Source: Alistipes sp. (GTDB lineage: Bacteria > Bacteroidota > Bacteroidia > Bacteroidales > Rikenellaceae). Taken from it: a DNA stretch of 28,280 nucleotides. The translations under genes were made by a program, and so were the position numbers. Below, in pieces: positions 17,402 through 24,240 of this stretch. The DNA is taken from the NCBI GenBank assembly GCA_022511355.1, contig JAFLRS010000005.1, positions 1 through 28,280 on the forward strand, in the 5' to 3' direction. How positions within the stretch are numbered: the stretch's first letter is position 1; each line of letters opens with the position of its first letter. Below the pieces are notes generated by a model. It searched no databases. It had not been told where the DNA came from and was given only the letters and a program-made list of their open reading frames with translations.

Positions 17402-17407
17402 CTCCTT
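17402..17407 (-). promoter_or_regulatory. Strong Shine-Dalgarno site of ftsZ
   Basis: AAGGAG on the - strand lies 9 bases before the ftsZ ATG. Bacteroidota usually rely on A-rich leaders rather than Shine-Dalgarno pairing, and the other starts in this window lack such a clear site. It supports the ATG at 17392 rather than the internal Met5. Confidence 0.6.
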
Positions 17408-17410
17408 TTC

Positions 17411-19066
17411 TTAAATTTCCTCCTTGTCCTCGCCCTCCACGAAGAAGTCTTTCAATTCGGGACGGGCCTTCGGACGCGACGCCGGCTCGCGCTCACCCTC
17501 CGACGCCGATTCGTTCAACGGAGTGTCGCCGTCACCGCTGAATATGCCGTTCAGCATATCTATAAGGCCGAACTGCCATCTCTTTTTCGGCTGTTCGGGC
17601 TTGATTGCCGGCTGTTCGGGCTTAACCTCGGGCTGCACGGCAGAACTCTCCGCAACAGGTTCGGGACGACTCTCCGCAACATCGGCCGGCTTAACCGCAG
17701 GAGTCTTGACCTCGGGTCTGTATTCGGGCCTCGGAGCAGGTTTATACTCCTCGCGCTGAGGAGGCACATGAGTCACCGCAGTACCGCGGCGCGGTTCGGT
17801 ACGCTTGCCGTCGCCCGGGAACTGCAAACTCAAATCGCTGTTCCTGCTCTCCGACGCAGGCGCTGTCTTGCTCTCCGACGCGCGCTGAGGCTCGACTCCC
17901 GATACGGAACATCCGCCCTTTTCGGCTCCGGCAAGCAGCAAAGCCACTGCCGCACTGTATTCGAGAGAGTCTATCTTCTTGAGCGACACATCGTCCAAAT
18001 CGGTCGTAGCCATTCCTATGCGAACATCGTAACCGGTATGCGCAGCGAACAACTCGTCGATTTTGGATATGGAGGCGGAACCTCCCGTCAGCACCAAACC
18101 GTAAGGCAGTCTGTTTTCGTAGCCCGAAGCCTTGATTTCATCCTTAACGTAGTCTATAATGTCGATAAGACGCGCTTCGATGATGGCTACCAGATTGCGT
18201 TCGCGCACCGACTTCACGGCCTTGCCCGTAATACGCACCGGCAGAGTACTCTCCTCGGGGATAAGCTCCGACAATGCCGAGCCGTTCTCCTTTTTCAACT
18301 CCTCGGCCGTGCGCATAGGCACTCCGTACTTGTTGATGTCGTTGTCGATTGCACGTCCGCCCATGGGGATGGTGGCCGCATAACGCAGAATACCGCCGCA
18401 ATATACGGCTACATCCGTAGAGTCGGAACCGATGTCCGCCACGGCGACACCTTCGTTCTTCTCATCGAGTCCGAGTACCGCCTCGCCCACAACGGCCGAA
18501 TTGGCGAACAGACCCGCCAGCTTGATGCCGGCCTTCTCGAAAGCCATGTAGATATGCGACAGCGGCTTCTTCTTGCCTATTATGAATGCGAAGGTCGAAG
18601 AGAGCTGATGACTGAACGAACCCACCGGATCTTCGGTTTCGCGACGGTTGTCTATCATATAGTTGAGCGGGAATCGGCCGATAATCTCCTCGTCTTCGGG
18701 GACGGTGACGTGCCTCATGCGGTCGTTGAGCGCATCTACATCGCCCTGCGACACCACATAGTTCACGCTGTCGGCCACGAACACGTGGTCCGAATAGGTG
18801 CTGTATCGTATAAATGCTCCCGACACGCCGGCATAAGCCTCCCCGATGCGTATTCCGAGCGAAGATTCGATTTCGCACTTCATATCGACAAGGCTTGCCG
18901 CCACTTTGTTCACATTTTCGATTTTTCCGTTCTCGATGCCCTCAGCCCGACGGGTGAGCAGAGCTTCCACCGTCATGAAGCCCGTAGATTCGTCCACCGA
19001 ACCCACAGTCATCACCAGAGTCGAAGAACCGATATCCACACCCACTACATACTTTTTGTTGTTCAT
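17411..19066 (-). CDS. ftsA: Cell division protein FtsA with long C-terminal extension
   Basis: The product is 551 residues from the ATG at 19066; a TTG nine bases earlier is less likely. The actin-like fold begins YVVGVDIGSSTLVMTVG. It includes the second phosphate loop VAVADIGSDSTDVAVY (207-222) and the adenosine motif LVLTGGSASI (324-333). FtsA anchors FtsZ filaments to the membrane. The core ends near residue 385. About 160 further residues are rich in Pro, Glu, Lys and Arg (for example PAPRPEYRPEVKTP), then an amphipathic segment WQFGLIDMLNGIFSGD (497-512) that looks like the membrane-targeting helix, then a 39-residue charged tail. E. coli FtsA is about 420 residues and ends at this helix. 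It sits between ftsQ (28 bases upstream) and ftsZ. Confidence 0.95.
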   Translation of the reverse strand: MNNKKYVVGVDIGSSTLVMTVGSVDESTGFMTVEALLTRRAEGIENGKIENVNKVAASLVDMKCEIESSLGIRIGEAYAGVSGAFIRYSTYSDHVFVADSVNYVVSQGDVDALNDRMRHVTVPEDEEIIGRFPLNYMIDNRRETEDPVGSFSHQLSSTFAFIIGKKKPLSHIYMAFEKAGIKLAGLFANSAVVGEAVLGLDEKNEGVAVADIGSDSTDVAVYCGGILRYAATIPMGGRAIDNDINKYGVPMRTAEELKKENGSALSELIPEESTLPVRITGKAVKSVRERNLVAIIEARLIDIIDYVKDEIKASGYENRLPYGLVLTGGSASISKIDELFAAHTGYDVRIGMATTDLDDVSLKKIDSLEYSAAVALLLAGAEKGGCSVSGVEPQRASESKTAPASESRNSDLSLQFPGDGKRTEPRRGTAVTHVPPQREEYKPAPRPEYRPEVKTPAVKPADVAESRPEPVAESSAVQPEVKPEQPAIKPEQPKKRWQFGLIDMLNGIFSGDGDTPLNESASEGEREPASRPKARPELKDFFVEGEDKEEI

Positions 19067-19094
19067 ATCCTGCAATTTCTTATTTTGTCATTGT

Positions 19095-20204
19095 TCAACG
19101 TCCGGCCTTGCGGCACACCACCTGACCTTTGTAGGCGACGCTCACGACCGAATATTCATTCCAACCGCGGTTTCGGAGTCCGCTGCTGTAAAATTTCATA
19201 AGTTTGTCGAGCTTGGCTTCGACATTCGATACCGCTCCGAACTCGATAACGAACGAACCGCTGCGAGGTATGAGCTTCAACTCCAGAACCCCGCTGGCAC
19301 TTCGTGCGGCCACTATCTGCACAATCTCCGACTGCCAGAATTTGTCATTCTCCAACCGCTCCACAAAGTTAAGCAGTTTGAGCAAATCTTCATACTTTTC
19401 CTCGGTTTTTTTTATCGCATTGCGCTCGGCCGACAAACGCGTGCCTATATGCATCAGCTCGCGGCGGTTCCGACGAATCGAATCCTCCTTCAAAGCTATC
19501 TGGCGAACCTTCTCCGTCTCGCGGTTCTTCTTCCACTCGCGCGTGGCCTCGCTGTTCCACCAGCGGATTTTGGTATTCACGCGACGCCACTCCTTGATGC
19601 GGCCGCGCAATGCCTCGTTCAAATGTTCGATTTCGGCCTTGCGCTTACGCAATTCGCTTATATTGTGAACAATACCGTTCTCGCCCGAAATAAGCATATC
19701 GCGGTAGTCCGCAATGTCGCCCTCGTAATCGGCCGGAAACATAGGCTTGAATCCGCCCGTAACCACCGGCACATAAATGGCCGACGACGAAGGCGTGCCG
19801 AAAACAAAACCATCTTCGGTAATATAGCGGTCGTAGCCGTCGGTAAGCAGACGCAGCAACGGAGTCCGCTGACGCACCTCTATGCGGAGAATGCCGTCGG
19901 CCGACGCATAGGCCGACACCTTTCCGACGAATCCGTTGTCGGCAACCGCACGTTCTATGCCCTGAACATCAAGTTCGGCAACGGTGCTGCCCTCGATTCG
20001 GATGCCGCTGCCCTCGAGCCATTCGCGCACCATCCGCTCCGTGACCAGACGACGGTCGGCCGTACTGTCGGCTATGTCGATTTCATACCCCTCGATGACG
20101 GTCTCGGCATAACCGCGCTTCACAAGCGACGACGCCCACAAAATGTAGACCGCCACAACGACCCACAGCACAAACGACAACAGATATTTGACCCAACTCT
20201 TCAT
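19095..20204 (-). CDS. ftsQ: Cell division protein FtsQ with a large charged insertion
   Basis: The product is 369 residues. One N-terminal TM helix (about 6-26) is followed by a periplasmic part. The POTRA-like region (about 36-112) contains AELDVQGIERAVADNGFVGKV and ends in LRIEVRQRTPLLRL. The beta region includes DRYITEDGFVFGTP, and the end reads LIPRSGSFVIEFG, then LDKLMKFYSSGLRNRGWNEYSVVSVAYKGQVVCRK. This is the Bacteroidota FtsQ pattern, which I remember at about 250 residues. The excess lies between about 175 and 271, a highly charged helical-looking insertion (ISELRKRKAEIEHLNEALRG and onward). The start is set by the lipid-anchor-like MKSWVKYLLSF segment; it overlaps the murC stop as TGATG. 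It recruits later divisome proteins. Confidence 0.9.
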   Translation of the reverse strand: MKSWVKYLLSFVLWVVVAVYILWASSLVKRGYAETVIEGYEIDIADSTADRRLVTERMVREWLEGSGIRIEGSTVAELDVQGIERAVADNGFVGKVSAYASADGILRIEVRQRTPLLRLLTDGYDRYITEDGFVFGTPSSSAIYVPVVTGGFKPMFPADYEGDIADYRDMLISGENGIVHNISELRKRKAEIEHLNEALRGRIKEWRRVNTKIRWWNSEATREWKKNRETEKVRQIALKEDSIRRNRRELMHIGTRLSAERNAIKKTEEKYEDLLKLLNFVERLENDKFWQSEIVQIVAARSASGVLELKLIPRSGSFVIEFGAVSNVEAKLDKLMKFYSSGLRNRGWNEYSVVSVAYKGQVVCRKAGR

Positions 20205-21595
20205 CAGCACCCGCCGCCCTTTCTTCTCATCACTCCGGCCACCGCCTCGCAGCAGGCGTCGATATTGCCCGCCCCGAACGTGACAACCACCTCCACAGGC
20301 ATCGACTCTATCTCGGCCGCCAGATGCTCGCGGTCGGTAATCCGGCACGGAACCGTAACGCGTTCGGCTATTATTTCGGTCGTTATCCCCTCGATAGGCT
20401 CCTCGCGCGCGGGATATATCGGCAGCAGCACCACCTCGTCGGCTTTCGACAACGCCTCGGCGAACTCCGCATAGAGGTCGCGGGTGCGGGTGTAGAGGTG
20501 AGGCTGGAACACCGCCGTAACCTTGCGCGAAGGATACATACCCTTTACCGACATGATTGCCGCAGCAAGTTCGCGCGGATGATGTGCATAGTCGTCGATA
20601 TAGACCGCCGACGGAGTATTGACATAACATTCGAAACGACGCTTCACCCCTTCGAATCCGGCCAGTCCGCGACGCACAAGCTCTGCATCGAGCCGCTCGC
20701 CGAAGTGCTGAGCCGCACACCACATGAGAGCCGCAGCCGCAATCGAATTCTCGATATTTATGCGGCCCGGAACACCAAGCACGCAGTCGGTTATCACACC
20801 GTCGGGGGTGGTTATGTCGTATCGGTAGCGACCCTCGCCCGCAGACTCGATGCGGCTCGCATAGAAGTCGCACGGCTCGTCGAGCGAATATCGCCACACC
20901 CTGATGCCGTCGTTCTCTATCTTTATATCGACACCCTTTTTGATTACCAGCGCACCGCCGCTCTTTATCCGCGACACGAATTGCGAAAAAGCCTCCTTCA
21001 CAGCCTCATGCGTGCCGTAAATATCCAGATGGTCGGCATCGGCCGAGGTTATCACCGCCGCATCGGGCGAAAGACGCAGAAACGAACGGTCGAACTCGTC
21101 GGCTTCGACAGCCAGACGGTCGCCGGCGCCCAAAACGAGATTGTTGTCGAAATTTCGGGATATGCCGCCGAGAAACGCACTGCCGCCGCCCGCAACCTCA
21201 CGGTTGAGCCACGCCACCAAAGTTGTAGTGGTGGTTTTGCCGTGGGTACCCGCAACCGCCATCACATACTTGCCGGCCGAAAGATGACCCAGCATCTGCG
21301 AACGCTTCACCACCTCGAATCCGTTGTCGCGGAACCAGTTCAGCTCCGAATGGTCCGACGGCACGGCCGGCGTATAGACCGTTATCGTGGCCGCACTGTC
21401 ACGAAATGGGGCAGGAATCAGATTCACATCATCCTCATAGTGAATATCGGCTCCCTCGGCCTCCAACTCGGCCGTGAGCTTCGAAGGCGTGCGGTCATAA
21501 CCGGCCACACTCTTGCCCTCGTGCATGAAATATCGTGCGAGGGCACTCATTCCTATGCCCCCGATTCCCAAAAAGTATACTCTTTCGAACTCCAT
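20204..21595 (-). CDS. murC: UDP-N-acetylmuramate--L-alanine ligase MurC
   Basis: The product is 463 residues, the usual length. It ligates L-alanine to UDP-MurNAc with ATP in the cytoplasm, the first peptide step of peptidoglycan synthesis. The N-terminal nucleotide-sugar domain begins VYFLGIGGIGMSALARYF. The ATP loop GTHGKTTTT is at 116-124, DEFDRSFL follows in the central domain, and YIDDYAHHPRE marks the C-terminal domain. I chose the ATG at 21595 over an in-frame codon at 21739, because the intervening residues are unrelated and overlap murG. It begins 5 bases after the murG stop and ends overlapping ftsQ by one base, so it lies in one operon. Confidence 0.97.
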   Translation of the reverse strand: MEFERVYFLGIGGIGMSALARYFMHEGKSVAGYDRTPSKLTAELEAEGADIHYEDDVNLIPAPFRDSAATITVYTPAVPSDHSELNWFRDNGFEVVKRSQMLGHLSAGKYVMAVAGTHGKTTTTTLVAWLNREVAGGGSAFLGGISRNFDNNLVLGAGDRLAVEADEFDRSFLRLSPDAAVITSADADHLDIYGTHEAVKEAFSQFVSRIKSGGALVIKKGVDIKIENDGIRVWRYSLDEPCDFYASRIESAGEGRYRYDITTPDGVITDCVLGVPGRINIENSIAAAALMWCAAQHFGERLDAELVRRGLAGFEGVKRRFECYVNTPSAVYIDDYAHHPRELAAAIMSVKGMYPSRKVTAVFQPHLYTRTRDLYAEFAEALSKADEVVLLPIYPAREEPIEGITTEIIAERVTVPCRITDREHLAAEIESMPVEVVVTFGAGNIDACCEAVAGVMRRKGGGC

Positions 21596-21600
21596 ATCCG

Positions 21601-22707
21601 TTACCGGTACAACTGTTTCTCTATCTCGGCAGCCACTCTGTCGGCAGAGTCGGCAATCGCCAGCTTCGAAATATTCGCACTCAGACTCTTGAGCCGTTTG
21701 GGGTTGGCCAGCAGCTTCAAAGCCGAATCCATTCCGCACTCCACCGCATCGGAATCGGCAACCATCTCGGCAGCGCTCTTATCGACAAGCGCACGTGCAT
21801 TCTTCGTCTGATGGTCCTCGGCTACATTGGGCGACGGTACGAATATCGTGGGCTTGCCCGCCAGACACAACTCCGAAACCGTACAGGCTCCGCTGCGCGA
21901 AATTACCAGATCCGCCGCCGCATAGGCATAGTCCATACGGTCGATAAAAGGCAAACGGCGTATGTGGGCCGTGGGATAGGAGTCGGTGAAAGCCTGCATC
22001 TCGGCATCGTAGTACTTGCCGGTCTGCCATATCACCTGAACGGGTGCATCGCCGCCCAAAGTGACTATCCACGACTTCATCATGTTGTTGAGCGTGCGCG
22101 TGCCGAGCGAACCTCCGACAACCAGCAGCACCGGCAGCTCCGACGTGAGTCCGTAATAGGACAGAGCCTCGCTCCTGTCGACGCTCCGACCGTCACCGAA
22201 ACTGCCGCGAAGCGGATTGCCCGTCATGACAATCTTGTCGGCCGGAAAAAACCTCTCCATCCCCTCATAGGCAACGCATATCGACGAAGCACGTTTGGCC
22301 AGCACCTTGTTCGCAACACCCGCAAAAGAGTTCTGCTCCTGAATGACGGTGGGAATCTTTTTGCGCTGCGCAGCCCACAATATGGGAGCGCTCGCATAGC
22401 CTCCGAATCCCGCAACGACGTCGGGTTTGAACATCTTCAACAGTTCGAACGCCTTCATTACACTCTTGGCGACACGAACCGGAACCTCGATATTCTTCAG
22501 CGTGAAACGGCGCTGCAAACCCAATATGGGCAACCCTATGATGTTGTAACCCAATGCCGGAATCTTCTCCATCTCCATCTTGCCCTCGGCTCCGACGAAC
22601 AAAATCTCGATATCGTCGCCGTGACGCCGCTTGAGAGCCTCTGCAACCGCAACGGCCGGATATATGTGACCGCCCGTTCCTCCGCCCGAAAGTATAACTC
22701 TTTTCAT
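21601..22707 (-). CDS. murG: UDP-GlcNAc:undecaprenyl-pyrophosphoryl-MurNAc-pentapeptide transferase MurG
   Basis: The product is 368 residues, typical for MurG. It adds GlcNAc to lipid I on the inner face of the membrane to make lipid II. The N-terminal glycine-rich loop SGGGTGGHIYPAVAVAEAL is at residues 7-25, QEQNSFAGVANK and VAGFGGYASAP are family motifs, and the C-domain donor site includes ISRSGACTVSEL and FVPSPNVAEDHQTKNA. An in-frame start at 22884 is excluded: the extra 59 residues read through the terminator and a repeat, and lie upstream of the promoter. murG is here the first gene of its transcription unit; in many Bacteroidota ftsW precedes it. Confidence 0.97.
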   Translation of the reverse strand: MKRVILSGGGTGGHIYPAVAVAEALKRRHGDDIEILFVGAEGKMEMEKIPALGYNIIGLPILGLQRRFTLKNIEVPVRVAKSVMKAFELLKMFKPDVVAGFGGYASAPILWAAQRKKIPTVIQEQNSFAGVANKVLAKRASSICVAYEGMERFFPADKIVMTGNPLRGSFGDGRSVDRSEALSYYGLTSELPVLLVVGGSLGTRTLNNMMKSWIVTLGGDAPVQVIWQTGKYYDAEMQAFTDSYPTAHIRRLPFIDRMDYAYAAADLVISRSGACTVSELCLAGKPTIFVPSPNVAEDHQTKNARALVDKSAAEMVADSDAVECGMDSALKLLANPKRLKSLSANISKLAIADSADRVAAEIEKQLYR

Positions 22708-22733
22708 AAGTCTGATTTTTTGCGAAATCTCTA

Positions 22734-22764
22734 CAAAAATAACGAATATTCCCGTAAGAGCAAA
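22734..22764 (-). promoter_or_regulatory. Consensus promoter of the murG-murC-ftsQ-ftsA-ftsZ unit
   Basis: On the - strand, TTTG (22764-22761) and TATTTTTG (22741-22734) are separated by exactly 19 bases, matching the TTTG-N19-TAnnTTTG arrangement seen at two other places in this window. The predicted start near 22729 gives a leader of about 22 bases to the murG ATG. The -33 element follows directly after the T-run of the terminator for the upstream unit, so termination and initiation sites abut. Confidence 0.85.
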
Positions 22765-22767
22765 GAA

Positions 22768-22800
22768 AAATCCGACCTCTTTTGAAAAGAGGTCGGATTT
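22768..22800 (-). terminator. Intrinsic terminator after the dnaB-comM-phosphodiesterase unit
   Basis: Two perfect 16-base complementary arms (22768-22783 and 22785-22800; core TCCGACCTC / GAGGTCGGA) flank a single central base. The practical hairpin loop is about 7 bases of T and A. On the - strand the stem runs into ATTTTTCTTTG, a T-run fitting intrinsic termination; on the + strand only TTT follows. It lies about 115 bases after the phosphodiesterase stop codon. Confidence 0.85.
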
Positions 22801-22842
22801 CAGGACAATTATTGAAATATCCCTTTTATTTATATTTACATT

Positions 22843-22878
22843 CCCTCCCCTCTCCCCTCCCTTTAAGAAAGGGAGGGG
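22843..22878. repeat. G-rich/C-rich hairpin and mirror-repeat element
   Basis: Positions 22843-22861 are a perfect C/T mirror repeat (CCCTCCCC-TCT-CCCCTCCC). On the - strand this reads as four G-runs with loops of 1, 3 and 1 bases, a canonical G-quadruplex motif. Overlapping it, CCCCTCCCTTT (22854-22864) and AAAGGGAGGGG (22868-22878) form a perfect 11-bp stem with a 3-base loop. The element lies in the 3' non-coding part of the phosphodiesterase transcript. Palindromes of this wording recur between genes in many bacterial genomes, so it may be one copy of a dispersed family. Confidence 0.75.
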
Positions 22879-22915
22879 TATCATGGTGCATTAAATATAA
22901 TCGCGGGATTTCAAC

Positions 22916-24211
22916 CTACCGCTTGGGTTCGGTGAACATTTTCCGTATCGCTTTCCAGTCGCAGTCGTTGGGCGCAGGCTCGACATCGAGCAGATGACAC
23001 AGAATAAGATAGACATTCAGATTCTGAAACGGCTTCTGTCGGAATCCCTTTTTGAAATGCGGACCCGAAGCGTAAAATATCGTGGACATATCCTTCTCGA
23101 ACGGGTCGTAACCGTGAGCCCCGCCCACCTGAATCTGTGCGGGGTCGGCCTGCGGACGCACATGATCGCCCTTTTCGGGACGCGGTTCGCGCACCTGATT
23201 CGGATCGGTATAGCGCAGCTTCCATCCCACGTCGGGCAGCACCAGCAAATTGTTGATGCGGGCCTTGTAAGAGCCGTAGTGATACTTCGCAGGCATCTCG
23301 TCGCGCTTGAAAACTCTGATATGCTCGACCTGCGACAGCGTGCGGTATGCCTCGTCGAGATAATCCTCATCCACCTCGAAACCCATCGGCGTGCCGAATG
23401 CCGTCTCACGAATGCGCGAAGCATCCAGATAAGGCCACAACTCGATGACACGCAGCGGCGAAGTCTCGGCCATACCGTGGTCGGCAGTCACTATGAAATC
23501 GATTTTGTCGTAAACCGGCGAACTTTTAACCCGACTGAAAAAGTAGTTGAGTATGCCGTCGAGACGCTCCACCATAGCCTTCGTCTCGGCCGATTCAGGC
23601 CCCGTCTTGTGCATTATGGCATCAGGCTCCTCGATGTACCACATAATGAGGTTGGGAATCTCCTCCACGGGACGGTGCAGAGCCTCGATTACCCAATCGG
23701 CCCGCTGCTTGAACGGAATCGAAGCCGAATAATACTCCCACTCCGTGGCATGACGGCCGTTGATTGCCGTCTCGCAGCCCACCCACATGAAGGTGCTTGC
23801 CAGCTTGCCCTGATGCTCCACCGTATTCCAAATCGGCTCGCCGTAGTAGAAATCGGGGTCGTCCATAGCGGTTCTGTTGCCCATCGAATAGCCCTTGTTC
23901 AGCAGCTTGTCGCGGAAACCGTTGTTTACCAATCCGTGATGATTGGGGTGCAGACCCGTAGCCATCGCATAGTGATTGGGAAAGGTGTTCGACGGGAAAC
24001 ACGGATAGGTCTCGGCATAGGTGCCCGCACGACGCAGCGAATCGAATGTGGGAGTGTCGGCGCGCGAAGTCAAATCCCAACGGAAAGCATCCAACGACAA
24101 AATCACCACATAACGGTCATTGTCGCGGGCTTTCACGGCATCGGTACGCTTGGCCGCAGCCGTGGCCGACAGCATCAGCAGCACCGAAAAAAGCATAACA
24201 AATCTCTTCAT
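22916..24211 (-). CDS. Secreted nucleotide pyrophosphatase/phosphodiesterase (alkaline phosphatase superfamily, NPP type)
   Basis: The product is 431 residues with a signal peptide (MKRFVMLFSVLLMLSATAAA). It has the full NPP two-zinc site in order: Asp41 in LSLDAFRWD, nucleophile Thr76 in PSNTFPNHYAMATG, Asp197 and His201 in EEPDAIMHKTGPES, Asp244 and His245 in VTADHGM, and His366 in GGAHGYDP. It should hydrolyse phosphodiester or pyrophosphate bonds of nucleotides or related compounds outside the cytoplasm, probably to scavenge phosphate or nucleosides. The Thr nucleophile separates it from Ser-using alkaline phosphatases. It follows comM by 29 bases with no promoter seen, and is terminated at 22768-22800. 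Confidence 0.92.
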   Translation of the reverse strand: MKRFVMLFSVLLMLSATAAAKRTDAVKARDNDRYVVILSLDAFRWDLTSRADTPTFDSLRRAGTYAETYPCFPSNTFPNHYAMATGLHPNHHGLVNNGFRDKLLNKGYSMGNRTAMDDPDFYYGEPIWNTVEHQGKLASTFMWVGCETAINGRHATEWEYYSASIPFKQRADWVIEALHRPVEEIPNLIMWYIEEPDAIMHKTGPESAETKAMVERLDGILNYFFSRVKSSPVYDKIDFIVTADHGMAETSPLRVIELWPYLDASRIRETAFGTPMGFEVDEDYLDEAYRTLSQVEHIRVFKRDEMPAKYHYGSYKARINNLLVLPDVGWKLRYTDPNQVREPRPEKGDHVRPQADPAQIQVGGAHGYDPFEKDMSTIFYASGPHFKKGFRQKPFQNLNVYLILCHLLDVEPAPNDCDWKAIRKMFTEPKR

Positions 24212-24240
24212 TGTATCAAGTTTTCTGTTTCGTATCCACT

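Noticed and set aside
17294..19201. 635-codon open frame on the + strand opposite ftsA
   Set aside because: Antisense shadow of ftsA, with Arg/His/Leu-rich composition and no recognisable motif.
20205..20897. In-frame N-terminal extension of ftsQ to 600 residues
   Set aside because: It reads murC in another frame. The TM helix and normal FtsQ start at 20204 and the TGATG junction support the shorter form.
22708..22884. 59-residue N-terminal extension of MurG
   Set aside because: It would cross the terminator, the murG promoter and the G-rich repeat. The wording LPFLKGGERGG is the typical false translation of such repeats.
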